NCBI RefSeq assembly: GCF_021234875.1
Contig: NZ_JAJQVM010000018.1
Location: 1 to 64,000 of the forward strand
DNA: 64,000 nt
Reading direction: 5' to 3'
Source of the DNA: Marinibactrum halimedae
GTDB lineage: Bacteria; Pseudomonadota; Gammaproteobacteria; Pseudomonadales; Cellvibrionaceae
Under the pieces are notes generated by a model. That model had not been told where the DNA came from. It saw only the letters and a program-made list of their open reading frames with translations, and did not search any database. The position numbers and the translations under genes are program-made. Shown piece by piece: positions 37,001-46,000 of the stretch. Numbering within the stretch: position 1 is the stretch's first letter; the number at the start of each line of letters is the position of its first letter.

Positions 37001-39235
37001 ATCAACGAAACGGATTCTCTTGTACTCACGAATATGTTGTCTGCAGGAGATACAACGGTTTCGATTAATGCCGGTAGTGATATTAATATTAACGCGGATT
37101 TACGCTATTCATCACCATCACAAACCGTCGGGACATCCGTTGTTTTTGATGCAGGGCGTAATTTATCGGTAGCAAACGGCGTTTCTGTTTCGTCACAAGG
37201 TGGAGATATCCGTATATCTGCAGACGATGTAACGGTAGGGGAATCGTCGACGGTTGATACGGGCAGTGGCCTTCTTTCTATAGAAGCGAGTCAACTTATT
37301 CATAACGGTACATTGAACTCTACGTCGCAAAGTAATCGTGCGATTGCGATAACCAGTGCTTCAGACATAACGACAGGCAACACTGGCGTTATTCAAGCCC
37401 AAAATGGTGGTGCGCAAATTCGCTCTCAAACGGGGGTGGATATCATTACCAATGTGGATGTGCTTGATATCGAAAATAGTGTGTCTGGTGATATTAATGT
37501 TAATGAGATGGACTCTCTCACGTTAATGAATATGCTCGCTTCAGGAGACGCTTCGTTTTCGATCAGTACGGGTGATTCGTTAAATGTGAATACCAATTTA
37601 CGTTATGCATCGCCAACTCAAACTTCTGGTTCGACAATTACATTTAATACCGGAGGTGATCTAGCGGTTGCTAATGGTATTGCCTTGGCATCAGAGGGTG
37701 GGAATATCAATTTTACTGCAGGTGGCACTATTTCTACGGGTGAATCTGCTTTAATTGATGTGGGTAATGCTTCTTTATCGTTGAGTGGAAATGAAATTAT
37801 TCATAATGGAATACTAAATAGCACTTCGCAAAATGCCAGTGCCATCCTGTTAAACAGCAATTCAGCCATTAGCACTGGCACAGATGGGATTGTTCAAGCG
37901 CAAAATGGCGGTGTTCAGGTTCAGGCGCAAACGGGTATTAACCTTTCCACGAATGTCGCCGTACTGAATGTTGAAAATACGACGTCAGGCATCGTTCGTA
38001 TTAATGAGGCAAGTGATGTCCGCCTAGAGAATCTTCTCTCACCGGGCGATACCGCTTTAATTCTGGAATCTGGCACCCTCACATTACCCGACGACGGTAT
38101 TTCGACCCCAGGTCGCTTAACCCTATCTGCCGACTCAATCGTGAGTGATACCAGTAATTCGCTTTTGGTTGCGGCCAATGAGCTAATTTTATCTGCTAAC
38201 GCCGCTACCAATACTATTGGCTTAAATTCATCGGTCAATACATTGGATGCAACGGTATTGGGTGCCGGTTTGAGTATTCAAAATTCGGGCTCACTCCGTA
38301 TTGCCGACTTGAGTGGAGACGGTAATGCACTGGTTCTAGAGGATGGCAATCTGGATGTGCTGTTAAATAGCGGAGATTTAGCACTGGATGACCGTCTTGC
38401 GGTGACGGATATGAGTGCGGATGGTGAGCGAACCGGTATGATGCGTTTTAGAGTGGATTCTGGTGATATCACTTTAGGTGGGTCGGGCACGGCGTCATTG
38501 GAAGCCAATAGTACTCTGGATAGCACTTTGCCTGGGCTGACGAACGGCTATTCCGACAATGCCATTATCGTTTTCGATAATAATGATACGACGTCGCCTA
38601 CGGCTTTTACGATTGGAAGCGTTGGTCAGGGGAGTGTTGATATTCGACTTTTGGGGGGAGACTTTGTAGCGGATCTTTATAAAGAAAACCCTGCGGAAGG
38701 TGAAATGACCGAATCTTTAAGCAGTATTACTTTACAGCCTGGCACAACCTTCCGTGTAGAGCGCAGCAATGGAAATATCGCTAAGCCAACTAATGTCAAC
38801 AATAGCGATGCAAACCATAGCCTAAACCAGAACTTATTGAATGAACCAGGCTCTGCCAATGTGAGCACCGGTATTTTATTGGCGGATGGCGTTGATACAA
38901 GCCCCGCTGAGTTTTCGATTGCTGATGGTTCTGGCGTGTATTTAATCGTTAAAGCACAATCTACCGACCCTTTGACACCTGATCTTAGCGATATTTTAAG
39001 CGATGTATACCCTGCTAATATCATAGGTGGCAGTAGTGTGGCCGTGAGTAGTATCAATCGTCAGTCAGGAATAGATGGGGTAGATGCGGTCTTGGGGTAC
39101 GGAGTTGAAAATTGTGACGTATTAAAAGAAGAAATAGAGAAGAATCAGTGTCGTGTTGATCAAACGTTTCATCGCTTTTTTAATACGTTTTTAATCTCCG
39201 GGCAGTTGCCATCCATGGTTTTGGAAACGCTTTAG
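34061..39235 (+). CDS. TpsA exoprotein (filamentous haemagglutinin N-terminal domain)
   Basis: 1,724 residues from the first ATG. ATG at 34082 (MNYLDCIKYSG...) is also likely as it begins the signal peptide and follows GAGAAG. The N-terminal secretion domain (about 40-165) has LPQGHQVVVGDVQV, ITLNRVVGN and LLVNPNGVFF, the conserved TPS motifs. Most of the rest is beta-helix-like, Asn/Ser/Gly-rich, with a series of ~166-residue repeats between about residues 760 and 1330. The C-terminal region has two cysteines (CDVLKEEIEKNQC). It is probably a large surface adhesin or secreted fibre. No toxin domain is seen at the C-terminus. Confidence 0.9.
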   Translation: MVRMLRRMNYLDCIKYSGCFFLGGFIVVNTKALPQGHQVVVGDVQVTMQQNQMQVEQSSQHGIIEFTDFDIAENELVRFQQPNSQAITLNRVVGNSPSDILGQLQSNGQILLVNPNGVFFSETAQLDVGSLITSTLDIRNDDFLQNQLTFEGDATATIENRGVIRTRGEGFIALVSNNIHNSGELQAERGSVGLLAGERVVVGFEGESVAFDVTAASTTADIHNTGNVIGGVGVTVDANSFDAIENVVINNEGVIQATGFEVHNGEIVISSSAGAIINSGVVSADGDALTQTSTGVIDIDSERFANLGEITADAQGNGAGGNIDIYTTDALYLADGSLTSANGAGFGDGGRVIQYSEGAAWFAPEAYSTAMAGTEGGNGGFIEVSGRQFVSFEGMIDTTSENGENGTVFIDPVDISIMSAGISTTPPAIPGGTIELPIATSFPGITTISPGSLNRLLSGGSNVIISTAVVDVAGNSGVLSIDEDIDLTGISGQTLTFQSNGDMNINANICEVAAGGGCARGGDNVNLFFETIAGDGGSISVADGTLILSDGGTIDFNSDADITLGRNSLISSAGGNLNFTANNTLTWSETGNASLADLTIRAGDLRDASDRLLNIISNSIDIALSNPSADLSIQGSTDDLNVSFGVDRNFTFFYIPAFLSTGNTFNLNNIDLAGGDFSAFITPTAGIGTSDFNLVNVSNVTNLSLINSSDSGSIFLPGGISVPGDVVLQSAAIQNANIAGSRSYFVQADSLDLTTQSLNGQEIASLNVNELALNFSAAAIADRLVINEANDIVIIGLVQDGVNDLSINATGDITFATQVDLSNVGDAAVSHRFSVESTSGSIFMNADLADTSATQNTNTEITLDAANNVVISDNVNVDSGGASIEVTSGGDLSIGQNALIDSGDAVQSLTANRIVNNGTLRTAATDEAIRLTSATSLVGGNGSVIQAENGRARIRTQTGVDVITSVNALDIENSVSGAVVINETDSLVLTNMLSAGDTTVSINAGSDININADLRYSSPSQTVGTSVVFDAGRNLSVANGVSVSSQGGDIRISADDVTVGESSTVDTGSGLLSIEASQLIHNGTLNSTSQSNRAIAITSASDITTGNTGVIQAQNGGAQIRSQTGVDIITNVDVLDIENSVSGDINVNEMDSLTLMNMLASGDASFSISTGDSLNVNTNLRYASPTQTSGSTITFNTGGDLAVANGIALASEGGNINFTAGGTISTGESALIDVGNASLSLSGNEIIHNGILNSTSQNASAILLNSNSAISTGTDGIVQAQNGGVQVQAQTGINLSTNVAVLNVENTTSGIVRINEASDVRLENLLSPGDTALILESGTLTLPDDGISTPGRLTLSADSIVSDTSNSLLVAANELILSANAATNTIGLNSSVNTLDATVLGAGLSIQNSGSLRIADLSGDGNALVLEDGNLDVLLNSGDLALDDRLAVTDMSADGERTGMMRFRVDSGDITLGGSGTASLEANSTLDSTLPGLTNGYSDNAIIVFDNNDTTSPTAFTIGSVGQGSVDIRLLGGDFVADLYKENPAEGEMTESLSSITLQPGTTFRVERSNGNIAKPTNVNNSDANHSLNQNLLNEPGSANVSTGILLADGVDTSPAEFSIADGSGVYLIVKAQSTDPLTPDLSDILSDVYPANIIGGSSVAVSSINRQSGIDGVDAVLGYGVENCDVLKEEIEKNQCRVDQTFHRFFNTFLISGQLPSMVLETL
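36938..37936 (+). repeat. Tandem ~500-bp coding repeats in tpsA
   Basis: Two full units (36938-37435, 498 bp; 37436-37936, 501 bp) encode the series VDVITSVNALDIENSVSG ... VIQAQNGG-QI-SQTG. A partial unit follows from 37937 and a diverged unit precedes it. The repeats are far more similar at the unit borders than in the middle. Confidence 0.85.
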
Positions 39236-39242
39236 TGGAATT

Positions 39243-39818
39243 ATGCGAGCACTATTTATGTCCCCTTTGAAAACTTGGTTAGTGATGTTTTTTTTCTGCG
39301 TCTTCTGTGGCAATACGTGGGCAGACATTCAGCAAGAAAAAGCATTACAAGCGAAAGCCATTTTTATTTACAACTTTGCTAATTTCGTAGAGTGGCCGGA
39401 CGACGCCTTTTTATCGACGAATTCACCCCTAAAAGTGTGTTTGTATGGCAGTGTGCCCTTTGGTATTTTTCTTGATGCCGTAAACGGAACCCTGATTGGT
39501 CAACGGCAATTGATGGTGGTAAGAACGGCGAATATTGAAACGCTTGAAGACGGCTGTCAAATCTTATTTGTTGGTCAGGATAAGCGAGCGCAGTTACCTG
39601 ATTTTTGGTCAAACATTAAGTATGTGTATGTATTGAGTGTGGGTGAGCAAGAGGGGTTTGTGGACAATGGTGGGGTGATTAATATTTTACGAACCACAGA
39701 TCGTGTGCAGTTTCAAATTAATATCTCCAATGCGCTGGAACAAGGACTGTTTTTAAGCTCAGATTTGTTGAGCTTGGCAAGAGAGGTAAAAAGGAATACC
39801 ACAAAGAACACTGAATAA
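39243..39818 (+). CDS. YfiR family periplasmic protein
   Basis: 191 residues with a signal peptide (LVMFFFCVFCGNTWA). The DUF4154/YfiR signature is clear: KALQAKAIFIYNFANFVEWPDD, VCLYGSVPFG, ILFVGQDKRA and FQINISNALEQGLFLSSDLLSLA. Cysteines at VCLYG and DGCQIL could form the family's disulfide pair. In the known YfiBNR system YfiR is a periplasmic repressor of the CHASE8-containing diguanylate cyclase YfiN. Here the adjacent downstream gene is a kinase with a CHASE8-like region, so YfiR probably regulates that instead. It begins 8 bases after the tpsA stop. Confidence 0.9.
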   Translation: MRALFMSPLKTWLVMFFFCVFCGNTWADIQQEKALQAKAIFIYNFANFVEWPDDAFLSTNSPLKVCLYGSVPFGIFLDAVNGTLIGQRQLMVVRTANIETLEDGCQILFVGQDKRAQLPDFWSNIKYVYVLSVGEQEGFVDNGGVINILRTTDRVQFQINISNALEQGLFLSSDLLSLAREVKRNTTKNTE

Positions 39819-39841
39819 CCTAAATGCCAAAAGGTATTTAA

Positions 39842-41920
39842 ATGCAGCTCGCAGGCTTTCATTCTCATAAAAATTTTAAACGTAATAAAAGATTTTATCG
39901 GTCGTTGCGATATAAATTAATGTTTATCATCGTAGTGGCGCTGAGCCTTGCGATGTTTATTGCATCGCTTTTCTTCGTTCTGTACGACCGTAAAGAAGCG
40001 AAAAATGATTTGCAGGAACACATTCAGGCTATTGCCAAAATTACGGCAGCTCGAAGTGTGGCGGCGATGGCGTTTCTCGATCAAGGTGTGGTTGATCAAA
40101 ATCTTAAAGCCTTATTGAGTATTGAAACTGTGCATATGGGATGTTTGTACAATCGCACCGGTCAATTGTTTTCCAGTGTAACTCGAGAGCCCAACACGCT
40201 TATTGAATGTTATGAGCAGTTCGATAAAACGATTGAAGCTTTTTCAGAGGTGAATCGCTATCTCGTTGTTACCTTACCCGTTGCCAAGAAAAACACCGTT
40301 TATGGCACGTTAATGATCGCCGCTGATTTATCTCAGCTTTATGATCGAATGCTGAACATAATTGGTATTTCTTTGATCGTTTCACTTATATCGAGCTTTA
40401 TCGCTTACGTGTTAACCATGAAGCTTCAGCATCGTCTGGTGAAACCCATTGAATCTTTGGGGCGCGCAGCAGATTACGTAACCAGTACGCAGGATTATTC
40501 CATTCGTGCAGAACGAATCAGCGATGATGAAGTGGGTCAGTTGGTGGATTCGTTTAATGGCATGTTACGGCGAATCGAAGGCGCACAAGATCAGCTCTAT
40601 GAAATGGTGACTGAGTTGGAAGAGCAAGGGCTTAACCTGAAATACCATGCTCAACGTTCAGAAATGCATCGTGAAGAAACTCAGGCAATGTTGGCTGCGG
40701 CGAGCCATGATTTGAAGCAACCATTACAAGCGATGGTGATGTTTGTCTCCGCCATGCGCAGTGAGCCTGAAAAGAATGAAGAGCTGATCGATAAACTTGA
40801 GCGTTCCATCGAGAATATGAGGCATTTGTTTACCGATTTGATGGATGTGTCCTCACTGGAAAAGCGGGTAAAAACCAAACAGCTTGATGATAAAGTGTCG
40901 TTGTTGGAACTATTTGATCATTTAGAGGCGGAATACCAAGCCGTTGCCTTACAGAAAGGGTTGGCTTTCAATGTTAAAAAATACGACGCTACAATCATTA
41001 CTCATGCTTCAACTTTGCAGCGGATAATTCGAAACCTGTTGGACAATGCTTTTCGCTATACGTATTTTGGTGGTATTACGCTCGCTTGCCGAATGAAAAA
41101 TGGCGCTTTGTGCATTGAGGTTTGGGATACTGGTGAAGGAATTCGACGAAATGTATTGGATACGGTTTTTAAAGAGTTTGTTCAAGTCAGTGTCGATTCG
41201 AAAGTATCTTCACAGGGCATGGGATTGGGCCTCTCCATTGTAAAACGTAGTTGTGAGTTGTTGGATTACACCATAGACGTTAAATCTAAATATGGACGAG
41301 GGAGTGTTTTTAGAATTTTAATTCCTCTTGACCGAATCGATAAATTACCAGAGGTAAAAGAAAGTCATAAAGAAAATGATAAAGAAAATGATAAAGAAAG
41401 TGATCAAGTAAATGTAGGTCAACCGGGCAGCAAGACTTTGAATCTTGAGGAAAATAGCGCTCCTTCCTCCCAGCCCGAGTTCGAGGATGGGGGAAGTGTA
41501 CATCAAGAGGATGTGCTTAAAACGTCAATCTCCGCTTTTTTCAATCAGTTAACCAATAAACGTGTCTTTCTTATTGATGACGACGATTCGGTTCGTGATG
41601 CTTTATCCCTCTTACTCGGTCAATGGGAAATGGATGTTCGCGTCTTTAACTCTATTGCAACATGCATGGAATTTGCGAAATCGGACGCCGATTGGATTCC
41701 GCAAGCGATCGTTTCAGATTACCAATTAGGAGACAAAGATCTAGGCACAGACCTTATCAAAGGGCTGGGCCATTTTTATCAACAAGAGATTCCGGCATTA
41801 GTGATTACGGGTATGGAAGATGAAGCAACACTGGAGCAATTAAAACATGAAGGCATTAAAGTGTTACGAAAACCTGTCAAACCGGCAAAACTGAGAACGC
41901 TTCTGCAAAATATTCTTTAA
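39842..41920 (+). CDS. Hybrid histidine kinase with CHASE8-like sensor region, HAMP and receiver
   Basis: 692 residues. Membrane segments lie at about 25-47 and 176-198, with a periplasmic region whose AARSVAAMAFLDQGVV ... LYNRTGQLFSS pattern resembles the CHASE8 domain of YfiN. HAMP (about 199-250), a HisKA domain with SHDLKQPLQAM (His near 288), HATPase (NLLDNAFRY, DTGEGI, GLGLSIVK), a low-complexity KENDKENDKESD linker and a C-terminal receiver (VSDYQLG, KPVKP) follow. The AAGG ribosome-binding site and 23-base gap indicate cotranscription with yfiR. It probably relays a periplasmic signal to the convergent LuxR-type regulator. Confidence 0.88.
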   Translation: MQLAGFHSHKNFKRNKRFYRSLRYKLMFIIVVALSLAMFIASLFFVLYDRKEAKNDLQEHIQAIAKITAARSVAAMAFLDQGVVDQNLKALLSIETVHMGCLYNRTGQLFSSVTREPNTLIECYEQFDKTIEAFSEVNRYLVVTLPVAKKNTVYGTLMIAADLSQLYDRMLNIIGISLIVSLISSFIAYVLTMKLQHRLVKPIESLGRAADYVTSTQDYSIRAERISDDEVGQLVDSFNGMLRRIEGAQDQLYEMVTELEEQGLNLKYHAQRSEMHREETQAMLAAASHDLKQPLQAMVMFVSAMRSEPEKNEELIDKLERSIENMRHLFTDLMDVSSLEKRVKTKQLDDKVSLLELFDHLEAEYQAVALQKGLAFNVKKYDATIITHASTLQRIIRNLLDNAFRYTYFGGITLACRMKNGALCIEVWDTGEGIRRNVLDTVFKEFVQVSVDSKVSSQGMGLGLSIVKRSCELLDYTIDVKSKYGRGSVFRILIPLDRIDKLPEVKESHKENDKENDKESDQVNVGQPGSKTLNLEENSAPSSQPEFEDGGSVHQEDVLKTSISAFFNQLTNKRVFLIDDDDSVRDALSLLLGQWEMDVRVFNSIATCMEFAKSDADWIPQAIVSDYQLGDKDLGTDLIKGLGHFYQQEIPALVITGMEDEATLEQLKHEGIKVLRKPVKPAKLRTLLQNIL

Positions 41921-41954
41921 CGATAGCGATAGTTGTATTTGATTTAAGCTGTTT

Positions 41955-42662
41955 TTAAGGATCGATTAACCGGTGTTGTTTGGCCTTTGCAATAGCTTGT
42001 ACTCGATTACCCACTCCCAATTCCCGAAAGATAGCACTCACATGAACTTTTACGGTGCTGGGTGACATGTGCAAGTGTTTGGCAATTTCTTTATTGGAAA
42101 AGCCATTGCTCATTTGTACCAAAACCTGCTTTTGACGACCCGTTAAGGAGTGCTCACTATTTGTAGAGCTTTCTTGCACTTCGGGTGTATTTCTTTGGTT
42201 TGGATCTGGAAGAGAGGAAGGGGTTTCAGTGGTTTGGGCGTTGGATTGTCGAGTGGATTTTGGATTATTAAACAGTAGTTGTGGTGGTAAGTACATGCCC
42301 CCAGAGAGGACGAGCCTAACGGCACTGACCATCACTTCAGCAGAAGAGCTTTTCGTAATGAATCCATTCGCACCAGCCTGCATGGTTTCCTGAATACGTT
42401 CAGGGGATTCTTCTGCAGAGAGCATAACAATAGGCACCTCTGGAATATCATTCTTAAGTAGTTTGAGTGTGTCAATCCCCGAGCAGTTGGGCAAATTATA
42501 ATCTAGCAAGACAATGTCAAATTCGATAGAGCCCTGTATTGTGACAAGTGCTTTCTCTCCTGATTCGACAGTGTAAACTTCCTTTACTTCATCCAGCTTT
42601 TGCAGCACAAGTTTAATGCCGTCTCGGAACAATTCATGATCGTCGATAACGAGTATGTTCAA
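41955..42662 (-). CDS. NarL/FixJ-type response regulator with LuxR helix-turn-helix
   Basis: 235 residues. The receiver domain starts NILVIDDHELF and carries the phosphoacceptor in LLDYNLPNCSG, with the KSSS lysine later. A 40-residue Ser/Thr/Pro linker leads to a LuxR DNA-binding domain (LTGRQKQVLVQMSNGFSNKE, IAKHLHMSPSTVKVHVSAIF). It is convergent with the hybrid kinase gene, with 34 bases between stops, so the two probably form one signalling unit acting on the secretion operon or on distant targets. Upstream (to the right) lies an 18-bp tandem array. Confidence 0.9.
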   Translation of the reverse strand: MNILVIDDHELFRDGIKLVLQKLDEVKEVYTVESGEKALVTIQGSIEFDIVLLDYNLPNCSGIDTLKLLKNDIPEVPIVMLSAEESPERIQETMQAGANGFITKSSSAEVMVSAVRLVLSGGMYLPPQLLFNNPKSTRQSNAQTTETPSSLPDPNQRNTPEVQESSTNSEHSLTGRQKQVLVQMSNGFSNKEIAKHLHMSPSTVKVHVSAIFRELGVGNRVQAIAKAKQHRLIDP

Positions 42663-42695
42663 ATTCTTTTTTCTCCGTTCTTACGACTGAGTATT

Positions 42696-42769
42696 TTTGT
42701 TTTATCGATACTATTTGTTTTATCGATACTATTTGTTTTATCGATACTATTTGTTTTATCGATACTATT
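42696..42769. repeat. Four tandem 18-bp repeats upstream of the response regulator
   Basis: TTTGTTTTATCGATACTA is repeated four times without change from 42696 to 42767. Each unit contains the palindrome TATCGATA. The array starts 34 bases from the regulator start codon and therefore sits in its 5' leader or promoter. Unit number could vary by slippage and change the spacing. The rest of 42770-42952 shows no gene. Confidence 0.9.
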
Positions 42770-42952
42770 GTATTGCCAAGTGTTTGTCGTATTTTAGTAT
42801 AGTCTTTGGGGGTTACCCCGTTATCTTGTCGAGTACAGTTGGAAAGTAAGTTGATGAAGCGGTAATGGGTAACTATATGAGAAACCAAGCTAAGGGTTAT
42901 CAGAACTTCACCCGGATTATCAGCTAACGATGTTTTAAGTGTAAAAGTGGCA

Positions 42953-42987
42953 CAAAAAACTACCCCGCTGCTTGCGGCGGGGTAGTT
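42953..42987 (-). terminator. Intrinsic terminator of the subtilisin-like gene
   Basis: AACTACCCCGC and GCGGGGTAGTT form an 11-bp perfect stem. The A6 run at its left gives a U tract on the minus strand, just after the stop of the protease gene. Confidence 0.85.
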
Positions 42988-43008
42988 GATTCAATGGCGT
43001 TAACAATA

Positions 43009-46000
43009 TTATTGGACTTCTATCCTCAATGTAATCGGTTGTTGCGGTTGGTTAGCGCTGTTGTTTTCAATGGTTAATGTTTGTTCGTAAAGGCCGATGG
43101 GCAAATACTGGGCGTTAATGCTAATCGGGAGAGTGGTTGAATTACCCGCCTCAATGTTTCCTTGCTCATTGATGCTTGGTAACCATAAACCATTGACAAG
43201 AAGAGTATGGATTGCCAAGTATCTTTCAAGAAAATCATCATTGTAAGACCAATGATGAGATTGTGGTTGTGTGTTGTCGGCAGTATTGGTTTGGTAACCT
43301 GCGGTAACGTTCTGAATTGACGTTGTTAACTCTCCATATAAGAGCGAAAATTGGCCATTGCGATGTAATTGCAATTGAAAATTGAGGCGCGCGTTGCTGT
43401 CGTGGTATTGAGCAACCTCTTTGAATTGCACGATCAAGGTATCATCAATCACTTTTGCAAAAATATCGCCGTGTCGTCTGGGGTTTAAATCGCTCCAGTA
43501 AAGGGCGATGGCGTTGTTAGGCAGGTTTGGTGTCGGCAGTGCTTCGTTCCAATAATTAGAGTTTGGCTCTCCGAAGGTAACGACACCATTGGTGCTGATA
43601 TAGACCAAGCTGTGGGGCTGCCCGAAGTACGTCACATCAAAATTGAATTCATACACATTGTCATCATTGTCACTGATGGATAGCCGATTGTTGTTATCTG
43701 AGATATCAATCCATGATGCATTGAATTCGGTTTCTTCTCTCGTGAGGGTTTCAGAATGAGAAATACCCGGCTGCTCCAGTGACCACTCCAGCGGTAAGTC
43801 TCCGGTGTTGGTGAAACCGATATTGATTGTCTGTGCCTCTTCGGTTGTGGTAGTAGCGGTATCCCTCGTGATGAGAGCATTGAATACCCCGTTATTGTTA
43901 ACGGTAATCACAGGCCCCTGTTTGACTTCTGCTTCAAACGCAACATCAATAATTGGGTTGTCGTCGGCATTTGTGACAATACTGGTCTCGGTTTGAATGA
44001 TTCCGGGCGGCGTGTCTGGGTTCGGTTGATAGCTTACTTTGACGGTGCGCTCTGTAAAGGCGGGAATGGACAGCTCCGGAAGAGATGGAGTTGCATAAAT
44101 AGCCCCGGCTTCGAAGTTGGTGTCAAAGTTTTGTACTACAACTGTCGCATTACAGCCATTTCGGAAGGTAAGGCTACTCTCTGAACCGTTGTCTCGCCGG
44201 GTGAGACCGAAGTCCAGTTGATGTCCAGACGGAGTGTTGGAGGTGTTGACCAATTCGAGCGTTCGGCAAGGTAACGCAGACACAGAGAGGTCGATATTGG
44301 CAATCTCTGAAGCCGATGTTGGTGTATTCTCACCGGGCATTTCTGGTGTTGATTCGATGCTAAGAGAAGACCGAACAAGGTAATCTCCAGCGACCATAGT
44401 ATTTGGGTCGACAGTATGATGAATGGCCGTAAATTCACCTGGTGCAAGTGTGGGCGTTTCAATTTCAGTCGTGATCCAGGTTGGGATCATGGCCGCCATG
44501 AGTGCTTCAGCATTCACTTTTCCCCCCGAAACCGTCAGACCATCTAGACTCTCCAGAGGGGTTACGGTATTCATCAGTCCGGCTTTGAGCTCTGCGGGGC
44601 TCATGGTTGGGTTAAAGGAAAGGGCTAAACCTGCAACTCCTGTTACATAGGGTGTCGCCATGGAGGTGCCGGTGCTGCGGCCGTATCGATCAGCTGGTAG
44701 CGTGCTATAAATGCTTGTGCCATATGCGGCAATATCAATACTATTGATACCGTAAGCGGAATAATTGGCCAGCTCTTCTTGCCCAGTGATGGAGGCAACA
44801 GCGAGAATATTTGGGCTGTCGTAGGAGGCAGGGTACTCCTCAATGAGATCGCGGTTTACCCCATCGTTACCGGCTGCGGCGATAAACAGGCTGGTGTCGA
44901 TACCCGCTTCAATAGCATCGCGTAAGCCTTGGCTATAACCGTCTAGAATGCGCCAACTGTTATTGGTAATGGGTAGCCCCAGTACATTGGCGTATTCCAC
45001 TGCGGCAATGGCATTTGCTGTACCCGTGCCATTACCAATCCAGCGAATGGCCACTAACTCAGCATCCCACATCACACCGGTCACTCCGATGCCATTATTG
45101 CCTTTCGCTGCTACCACGCCGGCAACATGGGTGCCGTGACCGTCATCATCCATAGGGTCGCCATCATCGTCCAGTACATCGTAACCATGCACATCATCAA
45201 TGTAGCCGTTACCATCGTCGTCAATCCCGTTATCGGGGATTTCGCCAGGGTTTATCCACATATTGTCAATAAGGTCGGGGTGGGTGTAATCCACGCCAGT
45301 ATCGATAATGCCGATTCGAATGCTCTTGTTTCCAGTGTGGTTTGATATTTCCCAAGCTTCGGGTGCGTTGATATCGGCATCGATATCATGGAAGCCATTA
45401 CCCACACTGTTCAAGGCATCCAACAAGCCAAAATCAGGGTCGTTAGGGGTGATACCGAGCGTGGCTACTTTGAAATTGGGCTCAGCATAGACCACATTCG
45501 GTAAAGTATTCAGTTGTGCAATGGTGGCTCGAAGGGACTTTTCATCTTTCCCAGGAATTCGCGCCAAAATAATTACGTCTTCATTAGCCGTTGCTTGAGT
45601 GCTTTTTTCCAGTGCTTTTTGCGTTTTATTTTTCAACCGAGCCAATAGCTTGGTTTCGCTGATGCCAAAGTCAGTTAAATCAGGTTGAGCTGACGTTTTT
45701 TGAGATAGGTTGTGTTGAGAGAGATTGTGTTGAGATAGCGCTGTTGTAATGTCGAAAGATTTCAGCATTGTGGCTGAACGGACCGTTTGTGTCGGTGCTT
45801 TGAGTTTAAGAACGATCTCACCGGGAATGACATTCTTGAAATCAAAGTCATCAGGTGTTGCCACAGTTGCTTTTGCCGCAGGAGTAGATCGCGGTGACGA
45901 TTGGGTGACAGGTTGAAAGGTTTTGAGGTGGGATAGAGACATGCCAGCCTGAGTTCCCATCAGAGAGTCGGTTTTGTTGTTGATACCCTGAGTGTTTTGT

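Noticed and set aside
34498-38526. Several long minus-strand open frames inside tpsA
   Set aside because: They are shadows of a clear TPS coding frame and carry no motif or start signal.
42634-42888. Minus-strand frame encoding repeated VSIKQI units
   Set aside because: The peptide repeat is a by-product of the 18-bp array, the frame runs into the regulator gene start, and no ribosome-binding site supports it.
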